A DNA stretch of 64,000 nucleotides from Tahibacter soli (GCF_025717065.2 NZ_JAOVZO020000023.1:310001-374000); one strand, 5' to 3'. Shown: positions 51,202-59,769, counted from the stretch's first letter. Numbers and translations are program-made. Notes: a model not told the origin generated them from the sequence alone.

Positions 51202-51945
51202 ATGAGCGCGGTCAGCAAGCCCTGGTTCGCCGAAGACGGCACGCCGTTCAACGGCACCGAACCGTTCTATTTCAACACCGACGACTTCGCGTGGGTGAAG
51301 GAGGTCGAGTCGCAGTGGGAAACGATTCGCGACGAGCTGTACGCGCTCGTCGAGGACGACACCGCGCTGACGCCGTACGCCAACCGCATGATGACGTCGC
51401 GGCCGAACCAGTGGAAAACGTTCGGCCTGATGTTCTGGAGCGTCAAGCACGAGGCGAACTGCCGCCGCGCGCCCAAGACGTGGGCGATCCTGAAGAACGT
51501 GCCGAACATCTGCGCGATCTCGTTCAATCTGCTGGAGCCAAACACCACGATCAAGCCGCACAACGGCGACACCAACGCGATCATCCGCTGCCACATGGGC
51601 CTTGAAGTGCCGGCAGCGGCGCCACGCTGCGCGTTTCGCGTCGGCAGCGAGATCCGCAGCTGGGAAGACGGCAAGTTTCTGATGTTCTGCGACGCGCACG
51701 AGCACACCGCCTGGAACAACACCGAGCGGCGGCGCTACATCCTCGTCGTCGACGTGATGCGTCCGGAATACGTCGCGCTCAAGCGCCGCGTATCGAGCCG
51801 CGTGCTTGCGTCCATTTCGCTACAAATCTACTACCAGCGTTTCGCCTGGCTCAAGCGCTACGCGAGCGGCCGTTTCGGCAAGGCCGCCGTGACCGGGCTC
51901 CTGCGAGCCCTGAGCTATCTGCCGCTGTCGAGGAGCGCCGCATGA
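51202..51945 (+). CDS. Asp/Asn beta-hydroxylase-fold dioxygenase 1 (AspH/LpxO family)
   Basis: 247 residues of the Fe(II)/2-oxoglutarate family PF05118. The likely iron ligands are the His of RCHMGL (about 131) and the His of HEHTAWN (about 167); the Arg of RRYILVVD would hold 2-oxoglutarate. Members hydroxylate Asp/Asn side chains or, as in LpxO, a fatty acyl chain. This is the first of three paralogues in the cluster. Since Gln/Glu modules dominate and no Asp/Asn module is predicted, it may hydroxylate Gln/Glu residues or the acyl tail. It starts 49 bp after NRPS 3 with a GGGGAG ribosome-binding site. Confidence 0.88.
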   Translation: MSAVSKPWFAEDGTPFNGTEPFYFNTDDFAWVKEVESQWETIRDELYALVEDDTALTPYANRMMTSRPNQWKTFGLMFWSVKHEANCRRAPKTWAILKNVPNICAISFNLLEPNTTIKPHNGDTNAIIRCHMGLEVPAAAPRCAFRVGSEIRSWEDGKFLMFCDAHEHTAWNNTERRRYILVVDVMRPEYVALKRRVSSRVLASISLQIYYQRFAWLKRYASGRFGKAAVTGLLRALSYLPLSRSAA

Positions 51946-52787
51946 ACCGCATCGTCGAAACCGCGTCCGCCTCGTCGGTGGCGCCCGCCGCATCCGCATC
52001 GTCGCCGTCGTGGGGCGAGCGCTTCAAGTCGCTGTTCCGGCGCCGGCCGCGCCCGTGGCTGTCCGACAGCTCGGTGCCGTATCCGGCCGGCATGCCGTTC
52101 CTGTACGACCCGAGCCAGTATTCGTTCGTGCCGCACGTGGAGGCGAACTGGCGGACGATCCGCGCCGAGCTCCTGGCCGCGCTGAACATCGCCGACAGCG
52201 GCCTCGAGCCCTACAAGGACATCGCCAAGACCGACAAGAAGGCCGCGTGGCGCACCGCGGGCCTCATGTACTGGACGATGAAGTCGAAAGAGAACATCGC
52301 GCGCTTTCCGAAAACCTGGGAAATCTTCAAGGACATCCCGAACCTCACGTCGTGCTCGATCCATCTTCTCGAACCGCACTCGACGATCAAGCCGCACATC
52401 GGCGACACCGACGCGATGCTGCGCTGTCACATGGGCCTCGTCGTGCCCGCGCCGCTGCCGCGCTGCGGCTTTCGCGTGGGCAACGAGATGACGTCGTGGG
52501 AGGAGGGCAAGGTATTCATCTTCAACGACGCGCGCGAGCACACCGCGTGGAACAACACCGACCAGAACCGCTACGTGATCTCGTTCGACGTGATCCTGCC
52601 GCAGTACGCCGGAATCCGGCATTGGATCGCGGCCCAGGTGCTCGGCAAGATCTACGTCGAGGTGATGTACCAGCACAAGGCGTGGCTGCGACCGTATGCC
52701 AAGGTTAAGTGGATCAATACCTTGTTGCACAAAGTGTCTAAGCTGATCTGGTACGGCAAGGTGCGCCTGCGCGCGCGGCTGCCGTGA
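51942..52787 (+). CDS. Asp/Asn beta-hydroxylase-fold dioxygenase 2 (AspH/LpxO family)
   Basis: 281 residues, overlapping the previous stop by 4 bp (ATGA). It keeps the family core: IKPHIGDTDAMLRCHMGL, then TSWEEGK and REHTAWNNTDQNRYVISFD, so the metal and 2-oxoglutarate ligands appear intact. It is longer than its two siblings by a Ser/Ala-rich N-terminal extension (about 1-40) and a basic C terminus, and it is the most diverged copy (KTDKKAAWRTAG where the others have MTSRPNQWKT). A different target position on the same molecule is plausible. Confidence 0.88.
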   Translation: MNRIVETASASSVAPAASASSPSWGERFKSLFRRRPRPWLSDSSVPYPAGMPFLYDPSQYSFVPHVEANWRTIRAELLAALNIADSGLEPYKDIAKTDKKAAWRTAGLMYWTMKSKENIARFPKTWEIFKDIPNLTSCSIHLLEPHSTIKPHIGDTDAMLRCHMGLVVPAPLPRCGFRVGNEMTSWEEGKVFIFNDAREHTAWNNTDQNRYVISFDVILPQYAGIRHWIAAQVLGKIYVEVMYQHKAWLRPYAKVKWINTLLHKVSKLIWYGKVRLRARLP

Positions 52788-52827
52788 GCCCGTCCGTCGC
52801 AATGCCATCGGGTCGCAAGGGGGCGCA

Positions 52828-53673
52828 ATGTACGACGAACGACTGACGCCGGACGGCGAGACGATCGCCAGCAAGAAGGACTACGAGCTGTTCCCGATCG
52901 AAGGCAACGGCCTCGTGAAGCTCTTTCGAGCACACGTGCCGATCGAGCGGATCGAACGCGAGGCGCAGACGTCGCGGCTCGTGCATGCCGGGGGGCTGCC
53001 GAGCCTGCGCGTCGACCGCGCGCCGGTGCGCCGGCGCGACGGCCGCGTCGGCATCGTGTTCGAACGCGTGCCGGGCGAGCGGCTCTCGGCGCTGTACAGC
53101 CGGCATCCGGGCCGCCTGTTCGGGCTGACCGACCGCATCGCGCAGCTGCACCGCCACATCCACGAAACGCCGGCCGTAGAAGGCTTGCCATCGCAGAAAA
53201 TGCGGCTCGGCGAGGACGTGCTGTCGGCCGGACGATTGTCGCTCGATGCGCGCCGCACGCTCTATCGCACGCTCGAAGCGCTGCCGGACGGCGAGCGCGT
53301 GTGCCACGGCAATCTGCATCCGAGCCACGTCCTCGTCGACGGCGACACGACGATCGCGACGGAGTGGGGCGACGCCGTCAACGGCAATCCGCTCGCCGAC
53401 GTCGCGCGCACTGCGATCATCCTGCGCTATCCGGTCGCGCAGTCGGCCGACTACGGCTCGCGCGCCGCGCGCATCTACTGCCTGCTGCGCAGCGCCGTGT
53501 ACGTGCGGCGCTACTTCGCGGGCGACCGTTCGCGTCTGCCGGAGCTGCGCCGCTGGCTCGTCGTATGCGCTGCGGCGAGGCTCAGGGAAGAACTGCCGCC
53601 CGAATCCTCGCGCCGCATCGCAAGGCTCATCGCCGTCGCACTGCCGCGCCTGCGCGGCGCGCTGCCGGCCTGA
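52828..53673 (+). CDS. Degenerate APH-fold protein (probable pseudokinase)
   Basis: 281 residues with the overall pattern of the kinase at 7,473, including DGERVCHG, PLADVARTAIILRY and a conserved C-terminal helical part. The catalytic loop reads HGNLHPSHVL instead of HGDxxxxN, so the catalytic Asp is Asn and the metal-binding Asn is His. The later DW motif is EW (ATEWGDA). Phosphotransfer is therefore unlikely by normal chemistry; a binding, scaffolding or altered catalytic role is possible. It lies between the second and third hydroxylase genes, transcribed with them, with a GGGGG ribosome-binding site. Confidence 0.8.
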   Translation: MYDERLTPDGETIASKKDYELFPIEGNGLVKLFRAHVPIERIEREAQTSRLVHAGGLPSLRVDRAPVRRRDGRVGIVFERVPGERLSALYSRHPGRLFGLTDRIAQLHRHIHETPAVEGLPSQKMRLGEDVLSAGRLSLDARRTLYRTLEALPDGERVCHGNLHPSHVLVDGDTTIATEWGDAVNGNPLADVARTAIILRYPVAQSADYGSRAARIYCLLRSAVYVRRYFAGDRSRLPELRRWLVVCAAARLREELPPESSRRIARLIAVALPRLRGALPA

Positions 53674-53702
53674 CCGTCGTATCCACAACCCAGGTGCCCG
53701 AC

Positions 53703-54464
53703 ATGTCCAGCGTTCGATCCGAAATGTGGTTCGCCGACGACCCCGTGCCGTTTCGCGGCAGCGAGCCGTTCTTCTACGACACCGCGCAGTTCGCGTGGGT
53801 GCGCGAGGTGGAGGCGCAATGGACCGTGATTCGCGACGAGGTGCTCGCGGTGCTCGCGGCGCAGGAGGCGCAGCTCACGCCGTACATGAACGAGAAGATG
53901 ACGTCGCGGCCGAACCAGTGGAAGACGCTCGGCCTCATGTTCTGGACGCAGCGTTCCGTTGAAAATTGCGCGCTGTTTCCGAAATCGTGGGAGATCATCC
54001 GGAAGATTCCGCACCTGACCGCGGCGTCGTTCAACCTGCTCGAGGGCGATACGACGATCAAACCGCACATGGGCAACACGAATGCGATCATCCGGTGCCA
54101 CATGGGGCTCGTCGTGCCCGCGCCGGCACCGCGCTGCGCGTTTCGCGTCGGCACCGAAACGCGCAGCTGGGACGAGGGCAGGTTCCTGATGTTCTGCGAC
54201 GCGCACCAGCACACCGCGTGGAACAACACCGATGCCAAGCGCTACATCCTCGTCGTCGACGTGATGCGCCCCGAGTTCGCGCACGCGACGGTCGCGACGT
54301 CCAGCCGCGTGCTCGCCGCGATCTACCACGAAACGGCGTATCAGCGTAAACCGTGGCTCAAGCGCTGGTTCGGCGGCGCGCGCGGGCAGGCGTTCACGCT
54401 CGCGCTGTATCGCCTGGCGTATCGCTACGCGCTCGGGCGCGACCGCCTGTTCGGCCGCGCGTGA
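53703..54464 (+). CDS. Asp/Asn beta-hydroxylase-fold dioxygenase 3 (AspH/LpxO family)
   Basis: 253 residues, closely similar to copy 1 through MTSRPNQWKTLGLMFW, IKPHMGNTNAIIRCHMGL and HQHTAWNNTDAKRYILVVDV, with all expected metal and cosubstrate residues. It probably arose by duplication of copy 1 and was later separated from it by copy 2 and the pseudokinase. It precedes the P450 gene by 16 bp. Substrate as for the other copies: a residue of the assembled peptide, a carrier-bound amino acid or the acyl chain. Confidence 0.88.
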   Translation: MSSVRSEMWFADDPVPFRGSEPFFYDTAQFAWVREVEAQWTVIRDEVLAVLAAQEAQLTPYMNEKMTSRPNQWKTLGLMFWTQRSVENCALFPKSWEIIRKIPHLTAASFNLLEGDTTIKPHMGNTNAIIRCHMGLVVPAPAPRCAFRVGTETRSWDEGRFLMFCDAHQHTAWNNTDAKRYILVVDVMRPEFAHATVATSSRVLAAIYHETAYQRKPWLKRWFGGARGQAFTLALYRLAYRYALGRDRLFGRA

Positions 54465-54480
54465 CCCACGGAGCCAGTCG

Positions 54481-55749
54481 ATGAACGCGCTCGCCCACAC
54501 CGCGATACCCGCCGACGGCCGCTACGCCGACGTCGCGTCGATGCCGATCGAGGCGATCGATCTCACTTGTCCGCGCTTGTTCCACGACGACAATCACGAA
54601 GCGGTGTTCGACCGTCTTCGCGCCGAAGATCCGGTGCATCTGCAGCACGGCAGCGATAGCGGCGCGTTCTGGAGCGTTACGCGCTACGACGACGCGATGG
54701 CGGTCGACACGAACCACAAGGTGTTCTCGTCCCGCGACATCTCGCTCGTCGAAGACATGCCCGAGGGGTTCGACATCTCGATGTTCCTCGCGATGGACCC
54801 GCCGCGGCACACCGCGTATCGCGAGGCGCTCAAACCGCTGTTTTCGGCGATCCACGTCGCGACGCTCGAGGACGGCATCCGTGCCCGCACCCGGGCGATC
54901 CTCGACGAACTGCCGGTGGGCGAGACGTTCGACTGGGTCGAGCGCGTGTCGATCGAGCTGACGTCGTTCGTGCTGTCGACGCTGTTCGACTTTCCGTTCG
55001 AGGAGCGGCACCGCCTGATCGAATGGTCGGACCGCGCGGTGCTCAAGAACGCGCGCGAGGACGGCGCGAGCCTGCGCTGGGAAGACCGCCAGGCCGACCT
55101 CATGGAGTGCCTGCGCGAGTTCACGCGCATCAAGGACGAACGCGCCGGCGGCGACCGCTCCGATCTCGTCTCGGTGCTCGCGCACGGGCACGGGCAGAAG
55201 TTTCTGCGGCCGAGCGAATTTCTCGGCAATATTCTTCTCATGATCGTCGCGGGCAACGACACGACGCGCAATTCGATCACCGGCGGCGTGGTGGCGCTCA
55301 ACCGCTTCCCCGACGAATACCGCCGCCTGCGCGACGATCGCAGCCTGCTCGCGGGCGCCGTCGCCGAAACGTTCCGCTGGCAGTCGCCGGTGGCGTACAT
55401 GCGGCGCACCGCGGCGTTCGACACGCAGCTCGGCGGCAAGCGCATCCGCGCGGGCGAGAAAGTGCTGATCTGGTACGCGTCGGGCAATCGTGACGCGTCG
55501 GTGTTCGACGATCCGCACGCGTTTCGCATCGACCGCAAGAACGTGGCGAAGCACCTGTCGTTCGGCTTCGGCGTGCATCGCTGCATCGGCCTGCGCCTGG
55601 CCGATCTGCAGCTGCGCGTGCTGTGGGAGGAACTGCTCGACCGCTTCGATGCGGTCGAAACGGTCGGCGAGCCCACGTATACGCCGTCGACGTTCATCAA
55701 GGGCTATTCGCACCTGCCGGTGCGTCTGCACCGCAGGACGAAACGATAG
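54481..55749 (+). CDS. Cytochrome P450, CYP153-like
   Basis: 422 residues, soluble bacterial class I P450. The I-helix has AGNDTTRNSITGGV, the K-helix ETFRWQSP, and the haem-binding loop FGFGVHRCIG with Cys368. The segments IDLTCPRLFHDD, RAEDPVHL, FWSVTRYDDAMAVDTNHKVF and RISIEL-type WVERVSIELTSFVLSTLFDF resemble CYP153 enzymes, known for terminal hydroxylation of alkanes and fatty acids. In this setting a hydroxylation of the lipid tail is the best guess. No ferredoxin or reductase gene is nearby, so general cellular partners must serve. GGAG precedes the ATG. Confidence 0.9.
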   Translation: MNALAHTAIPADGRYADVASMPIEAIDLTCPRLFHDDNHEAVFDRLRAEDPVHLQHGSDSGAFWSVTRYDDAMAVDTNHKVFSSRDISLVEDMPEGFDISMFLAMDPPRHTAYREALKPLFSAIHVATLEDGIRARTRAILDELPVGETFDWVERVSIELTSFVLSTLFDFPFEERHRLIEWSDRAVLKNAREDGASLRWEDRQADLMECLREFTRIKDERAGGDRSDLVSVLAHGHGQKFLRPSEFLGNILLMIVAGNDTTRNSITGGVVALNRFPDEYRRLRDDRSLLAGAVAETFRWQSPVAYMRRTAAFDTQLGGKRIRAGEKVLIWYASGNRDASVFDDPHAFRIDRKNVAKHLSFGFGVHRCIGLRLADLQLRVLWEELLDRFDAVETVGEPTYTPSTFIKGYSHLPVRLHRRTKR

Positions 55750-55756
55750 GGTCGTT

Positions 55757-57235
55757 ATGACGCAAAATGCACAAAGCGCATCCGAGCGCCAGTTCGCCGC
55801 CGCGGCCGATCCCGACGGCGTGTTCATCCGGCAGATGGACGCGCTGCTCGCGCGCGCGTCGACAGCGCCGCGCGCGCGTCGCGACTGGCGCGCGCAGCCG
55901 CTGCGACCGCTGCTGCTCGGCTACACCGGCAAAGGCAACGTCGGCGCCGACATCCGGGTGCGCGAAATGGTGCGCCAGATGCAGACGGTGTTCGGCCACG
56001 CCGGCTTCGATCCGCGCATCGTCGTGATGGGCAAGGTGCCGCTCGATCCGGTGCTCGATGCGCTCGCCAAGACGCCGTTCGACGGCTACTTTCCCGATTT
56101 CATCGCCCCGCGACTGGCCGGCCTCGACGGCGTGATCGCCTGCGAAGGGTCGATGTTCACGTCGAAATTCAGCGATATTCTCAGCGCGACCTTCGCCGGC
56201 GCGATCGGCCTTTCGGCGCGGCAGGGCCGCCTCGCGGTCGCCTACGGCGCCGAATCGGGGCGCATGAGCGAGCGCCTGCAGGCCTTCGTCGCGCGCGCGT
56301 GCGACCGCGGCCTGATCGTCGCGCGCAGCCGCACCACGCACGATCAGCTGCGTGCGCTCGGCGTGCCGTCGCGGCTCGGCGCCGACACGGCGTGGACGTT
56401 CGATCCCGGCGACGACGCGCTCGCCGGCGCGCGCGACACGCTGCGCGCGCAAGGCTGGGACGGTCGCAAGCCGCTCGCCGTCGTCTGCCCGATGAATCCG
56501 TTCTGCTGGCCGATCCGCGTCGACTTCGCCAAGGCGCGCGAACTGGCCGAAGCGGGCCTGCACGCCGATCTGCACTACGACGGCGTGCTGTTCCACACGA
56601 CGTCCGAGGCCGCCGACGCCGCGTTTGCCGGCTATCTCGACACGCTGGCCGCGACGATCGCGCATCTGCGCGCGACCGGCCGGTTTCCGGTGCTCGTCGC
56701 GATGGAAAAACTCGACGGGCGCACCTGCGCGCGCCTCAACGCGATCGTGCGCGAACCGCTGCCGGCGTTCGTCAGCGGCGAGTGGCCGGCCGCGTCGATC
56801 GTCGCGCTGCTGCACAACGCGTCGCTCGTGGTCACGTCGCGTTTCCACGCCGCGGTGCTGTCGCTGAACGCCGGCGTGACGACCATCGGCATCGCGCTCG
56901 ACGAGCGTATCCGCAATCTCTTCACCGAGAACGGACTGCGCGACTGGTTCTTCGCGTGCGACGACGCGCGGCTGACCGACGCGCTGATCGGCGCGGTGGA
57001 CGCGTCGGCCGGCGCCGACCTGCGCGCGGCGTGCGACGGTCTCGTCGCACGGCAGATCCAGGCCATGGGTTCGATGGGGCTGCGGCTGCACGACGAAGTG
57101 GTGCGGGTGTTCCCGGACTTTCCGCCGTCGCCGCTGCCGCGGCAGTGGCGGGCGTTTCTGCCGCCGCTCTCGGCGCGGCTGCAACGCGTGCTCGACGAGG
57201 CCGACGCGCGCGCGGCGGGCGAGCGCGCGGCCTGA
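55757..57235 (+). CDS. Polysaccharide pyruvyl transferase-family protein
   Basis: 492 residues. The core carries family features: PLLLGYTGKGNVGADIRVRE at the start, SMFTSKFSDILS, an SRTTHDQLRALG segment and, near residue 355, SLVVTSRFHAAVLSLNAGV, the conserved SxRFHxxxxA block. Family members add pyruvate ketals to sugars or act as glycosyltransferase-fold proteins. It is the last gene of the block, 7 bp after the P450. In a lipopeptide setting it could modify a hydroxylated product, though a role on a surface glycan cannot be excluded. Its stop is only 5 bp from the convergent secreted-protein stop. Confidence 0.8.
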   Translation: MTQNAQSASERQFAAAADPDGVFIRQMDALLARASTAPRARRDWRAQPLRPLLLGYTGKGNVGADIRVREMVRQMQTVFGHAGFDPRIVVMGKVPLDPVLDALAKTPFDGYFPDFIAPRLAGLDGVIACEGSMFTSKFSDILSATFAGAIGLSARQGRLAVAYGAESGRMSERLQAFVARACDRGLIVARSRTTHDQLRALGVPSRLGADTAWTFDPGDDALAGARDTLRAQGWDGRKPLAVVCPMNPFCWPIRVDFAKARELAEAGLHADLHYDGVLFHTTSEAADAAFAGYLDTLAATIAHLRATGRFPVLVAMEKLDGRTCARLNAIVREPLPAFVSGEWPAASIVALLHNASLVVTSRFHAAVLSLNAGVTTIGIALDERIRNLFTENGLRDWFFACDDARLTDALIGAVDASAGADLRAACDGLVARQIQAMGSMGLRLHDEVVRVFPDFPPSPLPRQWRAFLPPLSARLQRVLDEADARAAGERAA

Positions 57236-57240
57236 GACGG

Positions 57241-58086
57241 CTACTGCGCGGCGCCGCCCGACCCCGGCGCATAGCCCGCCGACCAGACGTTGCCGCCGCC
57301 GAGGTCGCAGGCGGCGTCGGCCTGGCCGACCTGAAACGGCCCGGTATAGATCGGACAGCGGCACGTCGCGAATCCGGTCGACTTGCCTTTCGCGTCGCGC
57401 TCGAACGTGCACGACGCCGTCATGCAGCCGGCATACGGCGCGGGCGTGCTCGTGCAACTCGTCTGCGCGAGTCCGTAGCTCTTGACGCGCGCGAAGCTGA
57501 AGGTCGACACCAGCTCGGCATCGGGCGCCATCGGCGCCTTGCCGCCCGCATCGGCCTCGAGATAGCCGCAGACCGGCGCGGTCGGCAGGGCCGTCGGCGT
57601 TCCGCCCGTCACCGACGAAACCTTGTCGGGCAGCTCGCTCGAGAGCAGGTTGGCGCACTTCGCGCCGTCCAGCCCGCAGACGCGAACGGTCTCGATATAG
57701 GCCTCGGTGTTGCGGATCGCATGGATGTCGACGTACGACGTACCCGACTCGGCGTAGCAGCCGCAGTTCGCGATGCCCTCATCGTCGTTCGACACGCGGC
57801 AGGGCAATGCCGGCAGCGCAGGGGAGCCGCGCTTTTTCTTCGGCGCGGTATTCGGGCCGGAGTAGAAGCACAGGGCGTACGACGTCGACGAGCAGGCGAG
57901 GAAATTGGTGGGCGACAGCACGATATTGGCGGACGCAGTACCGTATTGCGTCGTCCAGAACGCGTTGGGAACGTAGGGCGCGGGGCAGTTCTGCGTGCAG
58001 GTGGACGGGTTTTGCGCCGAGGCGGCGCCGAGCAGGAAGAAAATCGGCACGAGCGACATCAGCAGGCGGCGTACTGCGGCTTTCAT
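57241..58086 (-). CDS. Cys-rich exported protein, function unknown
   Basis: 281 residues from the ATG at 58086, which has AAGGAG ahead. A signal peptide is evident (basic MKAAVRRLL, hydrophobic MSLVPIFFLLGAA, cleavage about SAQ/N). The mature protein has about sixteen Cys residues, many in CGCY, CTSTPAP, CRCP and similar small loops, suggesting disulfides after export. No enzymatic motif is recognised. It is convergent with the last gene of the biosynthetic block and probably marks its right border. Confidence 0.75.
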   Translation of the reverse strand: MKAAVRRLLMSLVPIFFLLGAASAQNPSTCTQNCPAPYVPNAFWTTQYGTASANIVLSPTNFLACSSTSYALCFYSGPNTAPKKKRGSPALPALPCRVSNDDEGIANCGCYAESGTSYVDIHAIRNTEAYIETVRVCGLDGAKCANLLSSELPDKVSSVTGGTPTALPTAPVCGYLEADAGGKAPMAPDAELVSTFSFARVKSYGLAQTSCTSTPAPYAGCMTASCTFERDAKGKSTGFATCRCPIYTGPFQVGQADAACDLGGGNVWSAGYAPGSGGAAQ

Positions 58087-58586
58087 GGCGTACTCCTTGC
58101 GGCGCGGCGATGCGCGCAAGTTTTACGCGTTCTATTGGAATATACAAATGTCGGGCGGCGCGGAGCGTCGGCGGCCGGCATCCGCTGGCCGGGGATTGCT
58201 CCCGCCCGTCGCGCCGTCGCGTGGCTGATCGGCTTTCGCGGGGACACCGCGCCGACGTGGGTCGTCCCGTGCACGAACGGGTGGAAAGTGCACGCCCCTT
58301 ACAGCCGCCTCGACAGCCTGACACCCGTCATCTACGTGGCGACGGGCGGAAGACAATGGTGAAGACCGATGGTCGCTGTCGGCACTGCGCCGGAAGGTTC
58401 GCCGTGCGCCGCAAGAACTTCAAAAAGCCACAATGCCGACATTGGGACGTATTGTGCACACCTCTTGTGCAGGTCCCGTGTACGGCGCGACGGTCGGCGC
58501 GGGGTTTTCGGGCGCAGGCGTCGCGCAGCGCGGGCGTCGTTCGTGCCCGTGCGGCGCGAGAAGGATGTTCGCCGACCCGTGCGGGC
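58087..58586. other. 500-bp intergenic stretch
   Basis: This region lies upstream of the larger Cys-rich protein and downstream of the smaller one. It has a short AT-rich patch (about 58,130-58,152) that may hold the promoter of the larger gene. No coding sequence with convincing composition, RNA gene or repeat was seen. Confidence 0.5.
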
Positions 58587-58877
58587 TCAGTCGCTCGCGG
58601 ACTTGTACGGGCACTTCCTGGCTTCGTTCTCGGCATGCGCCAGACAGCCGTCGGACCACAGCTGCTTCTGCTTCTGGTCGCGGTCGCATTCGTTCGCGCT
58701 GGAAAGCGGCGGGGGATTCGTGCAGGACGATTTGCCTTCGTTGCTCTTGAAGGCGTCGTAGCCGTCGTACCAGCAGTCGCAGCGGCTGCTGTCTTCCTTC
58801 GCCTGAACGGGGTTCGACGGCGCAAAAGCCAACGCGAGCAACCCCACGGCGATACGAGCAAGTGCGATCGTTTTCAC
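58587..58877 (-). CDS. Small Cys-containing exported protein
   Basis: 96 residues beginning at a GTG (58877) with AGGTG ahead. The N terminus is a typical signal peptide (MKTIALARIAVGLLALAFA, cleavage probably after VQA). The mature 70 residues carry five Cys (CDCW, SCTN, ECDR, GCLA, KCPY) and are polar. It resembles its larger neighbour only in being Cys-rich and exported on the same strand. No function is assigned. Confidence 0.7.
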   Translation of the reverse strand: MKTIALARIAVGLLALAFAPSNPVQAKEDSSRCDCWYDGYDAFKSNEGKSSCTNPPPLSSANECDRDQKQKQLWSDGCLAHAENEARKCPYKSASD

Positions 58878-58980
58878 GGGACACCTGACGTTGTGGATTG
58901 GACCACTTGGATACTACACCCGCTATTTTCGAATGTCGCCGGTAACGTTTGGCAGGTTTTCGTCGCGTGAAGAAGGCCTC

Positions 58981-59769
58981 TCAGTCGTATTCCCGCGGCA
59001 CGAACGGCGTGTCCGGCGCCGACGCGCGCTTGCGCGCCACGGCGGCGTTGCGGCCTCGCAGCAGGCGCAGTTGCCAGCGTTTTTCCAGCCGCAACGCACG
59101 CTGGGGCCGGTGCCGCATCGCGTCGAGCACGCGCTTGGCCGCGAGCACCGCGTCCGGCGAGCGCGCCGCGATTTCTTCGGCCAGCGCGAGCGCCGCGGCG
59201 AGCGGATCGTCGACGACGTGCGTGACGAGTCCGAGCGGCTGCGCTTCGTCGCCGCGCACGATGCGCGCGGTGAACGTCAGCTCCTTGACCACGTCGGGGC
59301 GCACGAGCCCGGCAAGGCTGCGCGTCAGCCCCATGTCGGGCACGAGGCCCCAGCGCGCTTCCATGACGGAGAGCCGGCTGTCGGGCGCGGCGAAGCGGAT
59401 GTCGGCCGCGAGCGCGAGCTGCAGGCCCGCGCCGTAGCAATGGCCGTGCACCGCGGCGAGCACGGGCACCGGCAGTTCGTGCCAGACGAGAAACGCCTGC
59501 TGGAACAGGCTGCGTCCCGGCTTGATCAGCTGCCACGCCGCCCACAGCCGATGGCGCGGCTCGGCGAGGTCCGCAAGGTCGATGCCGGACGAAAACGCCT
59601 CGCCCGCGCCGCACAGCACGACGGCGCGCAGCGCGCGGTCGCGCCGCAGCGCGCGCGCCGCCGCGTCGAGGTCGCGCAGCATCCGGAAGCTCACGGCGTT
59701 GCGCTTGTCCGGCCGGTTCAGGCGCACGACGGCGACGTCGCCGTGGCGTTCGATCTGCAGGGTCGTCAT
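58981..59769 (-). CDS. Enoyl-CoA hydratase/isomerase family protein
   Basis: 262 residues of the crotonase fold. It begins MTTLQIERHGDVAVVRLNRPDKRNAV; the oxyanion-hole segments are GAGEAFSSGIDL (about 58-69) and HGHCYGAGLQLALAADIRFA (about 108-127). Members hydrate or isomerise enoyl-CoA esters in fatty-acid breakdown. The Asp/Leu near VPDMGLTRSLAGL suits the MmgB/PaaG-like branch rather than a full hydratase pair, so the exact reaction is open. It is separated from the lipopeptide block and probably unrelated. Confidence 0.88.
   Translation of the reverse strand: MTTLQIERHGDVAVVRLNRPDKRNAVSFRMLRDLDAAARALRRDRALRAVVLCGAGEAFSSGIDLADLAEPRHRLWAAWQLIKPGRSLFQQAFLVWHELPVPVLAAVHGHCYGAGLQLALAADIRFAAPDSRLSVMEARWGLVPDMGLTRSLAGLVRPDVVKELTFTARIVRGDEAQPLGLVTHVVDDPLAAALALAEEIAARSPDAVLAAKRVLDAMRHRPQRALRLEKRWQLRLLRGRNAAVARKRASAPDTPFVPREYD

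Noticed and set aside
16451-57235. Interpretation as a siderophore cluster
   Set aside because: No hydroxamate, catecholate or hydroxy-Asp module is predicted and no TonB receptor or iron regulator is present in the window, although the SyrD/PvdE-type exporter and AspH-fold enzymes first suggested it.
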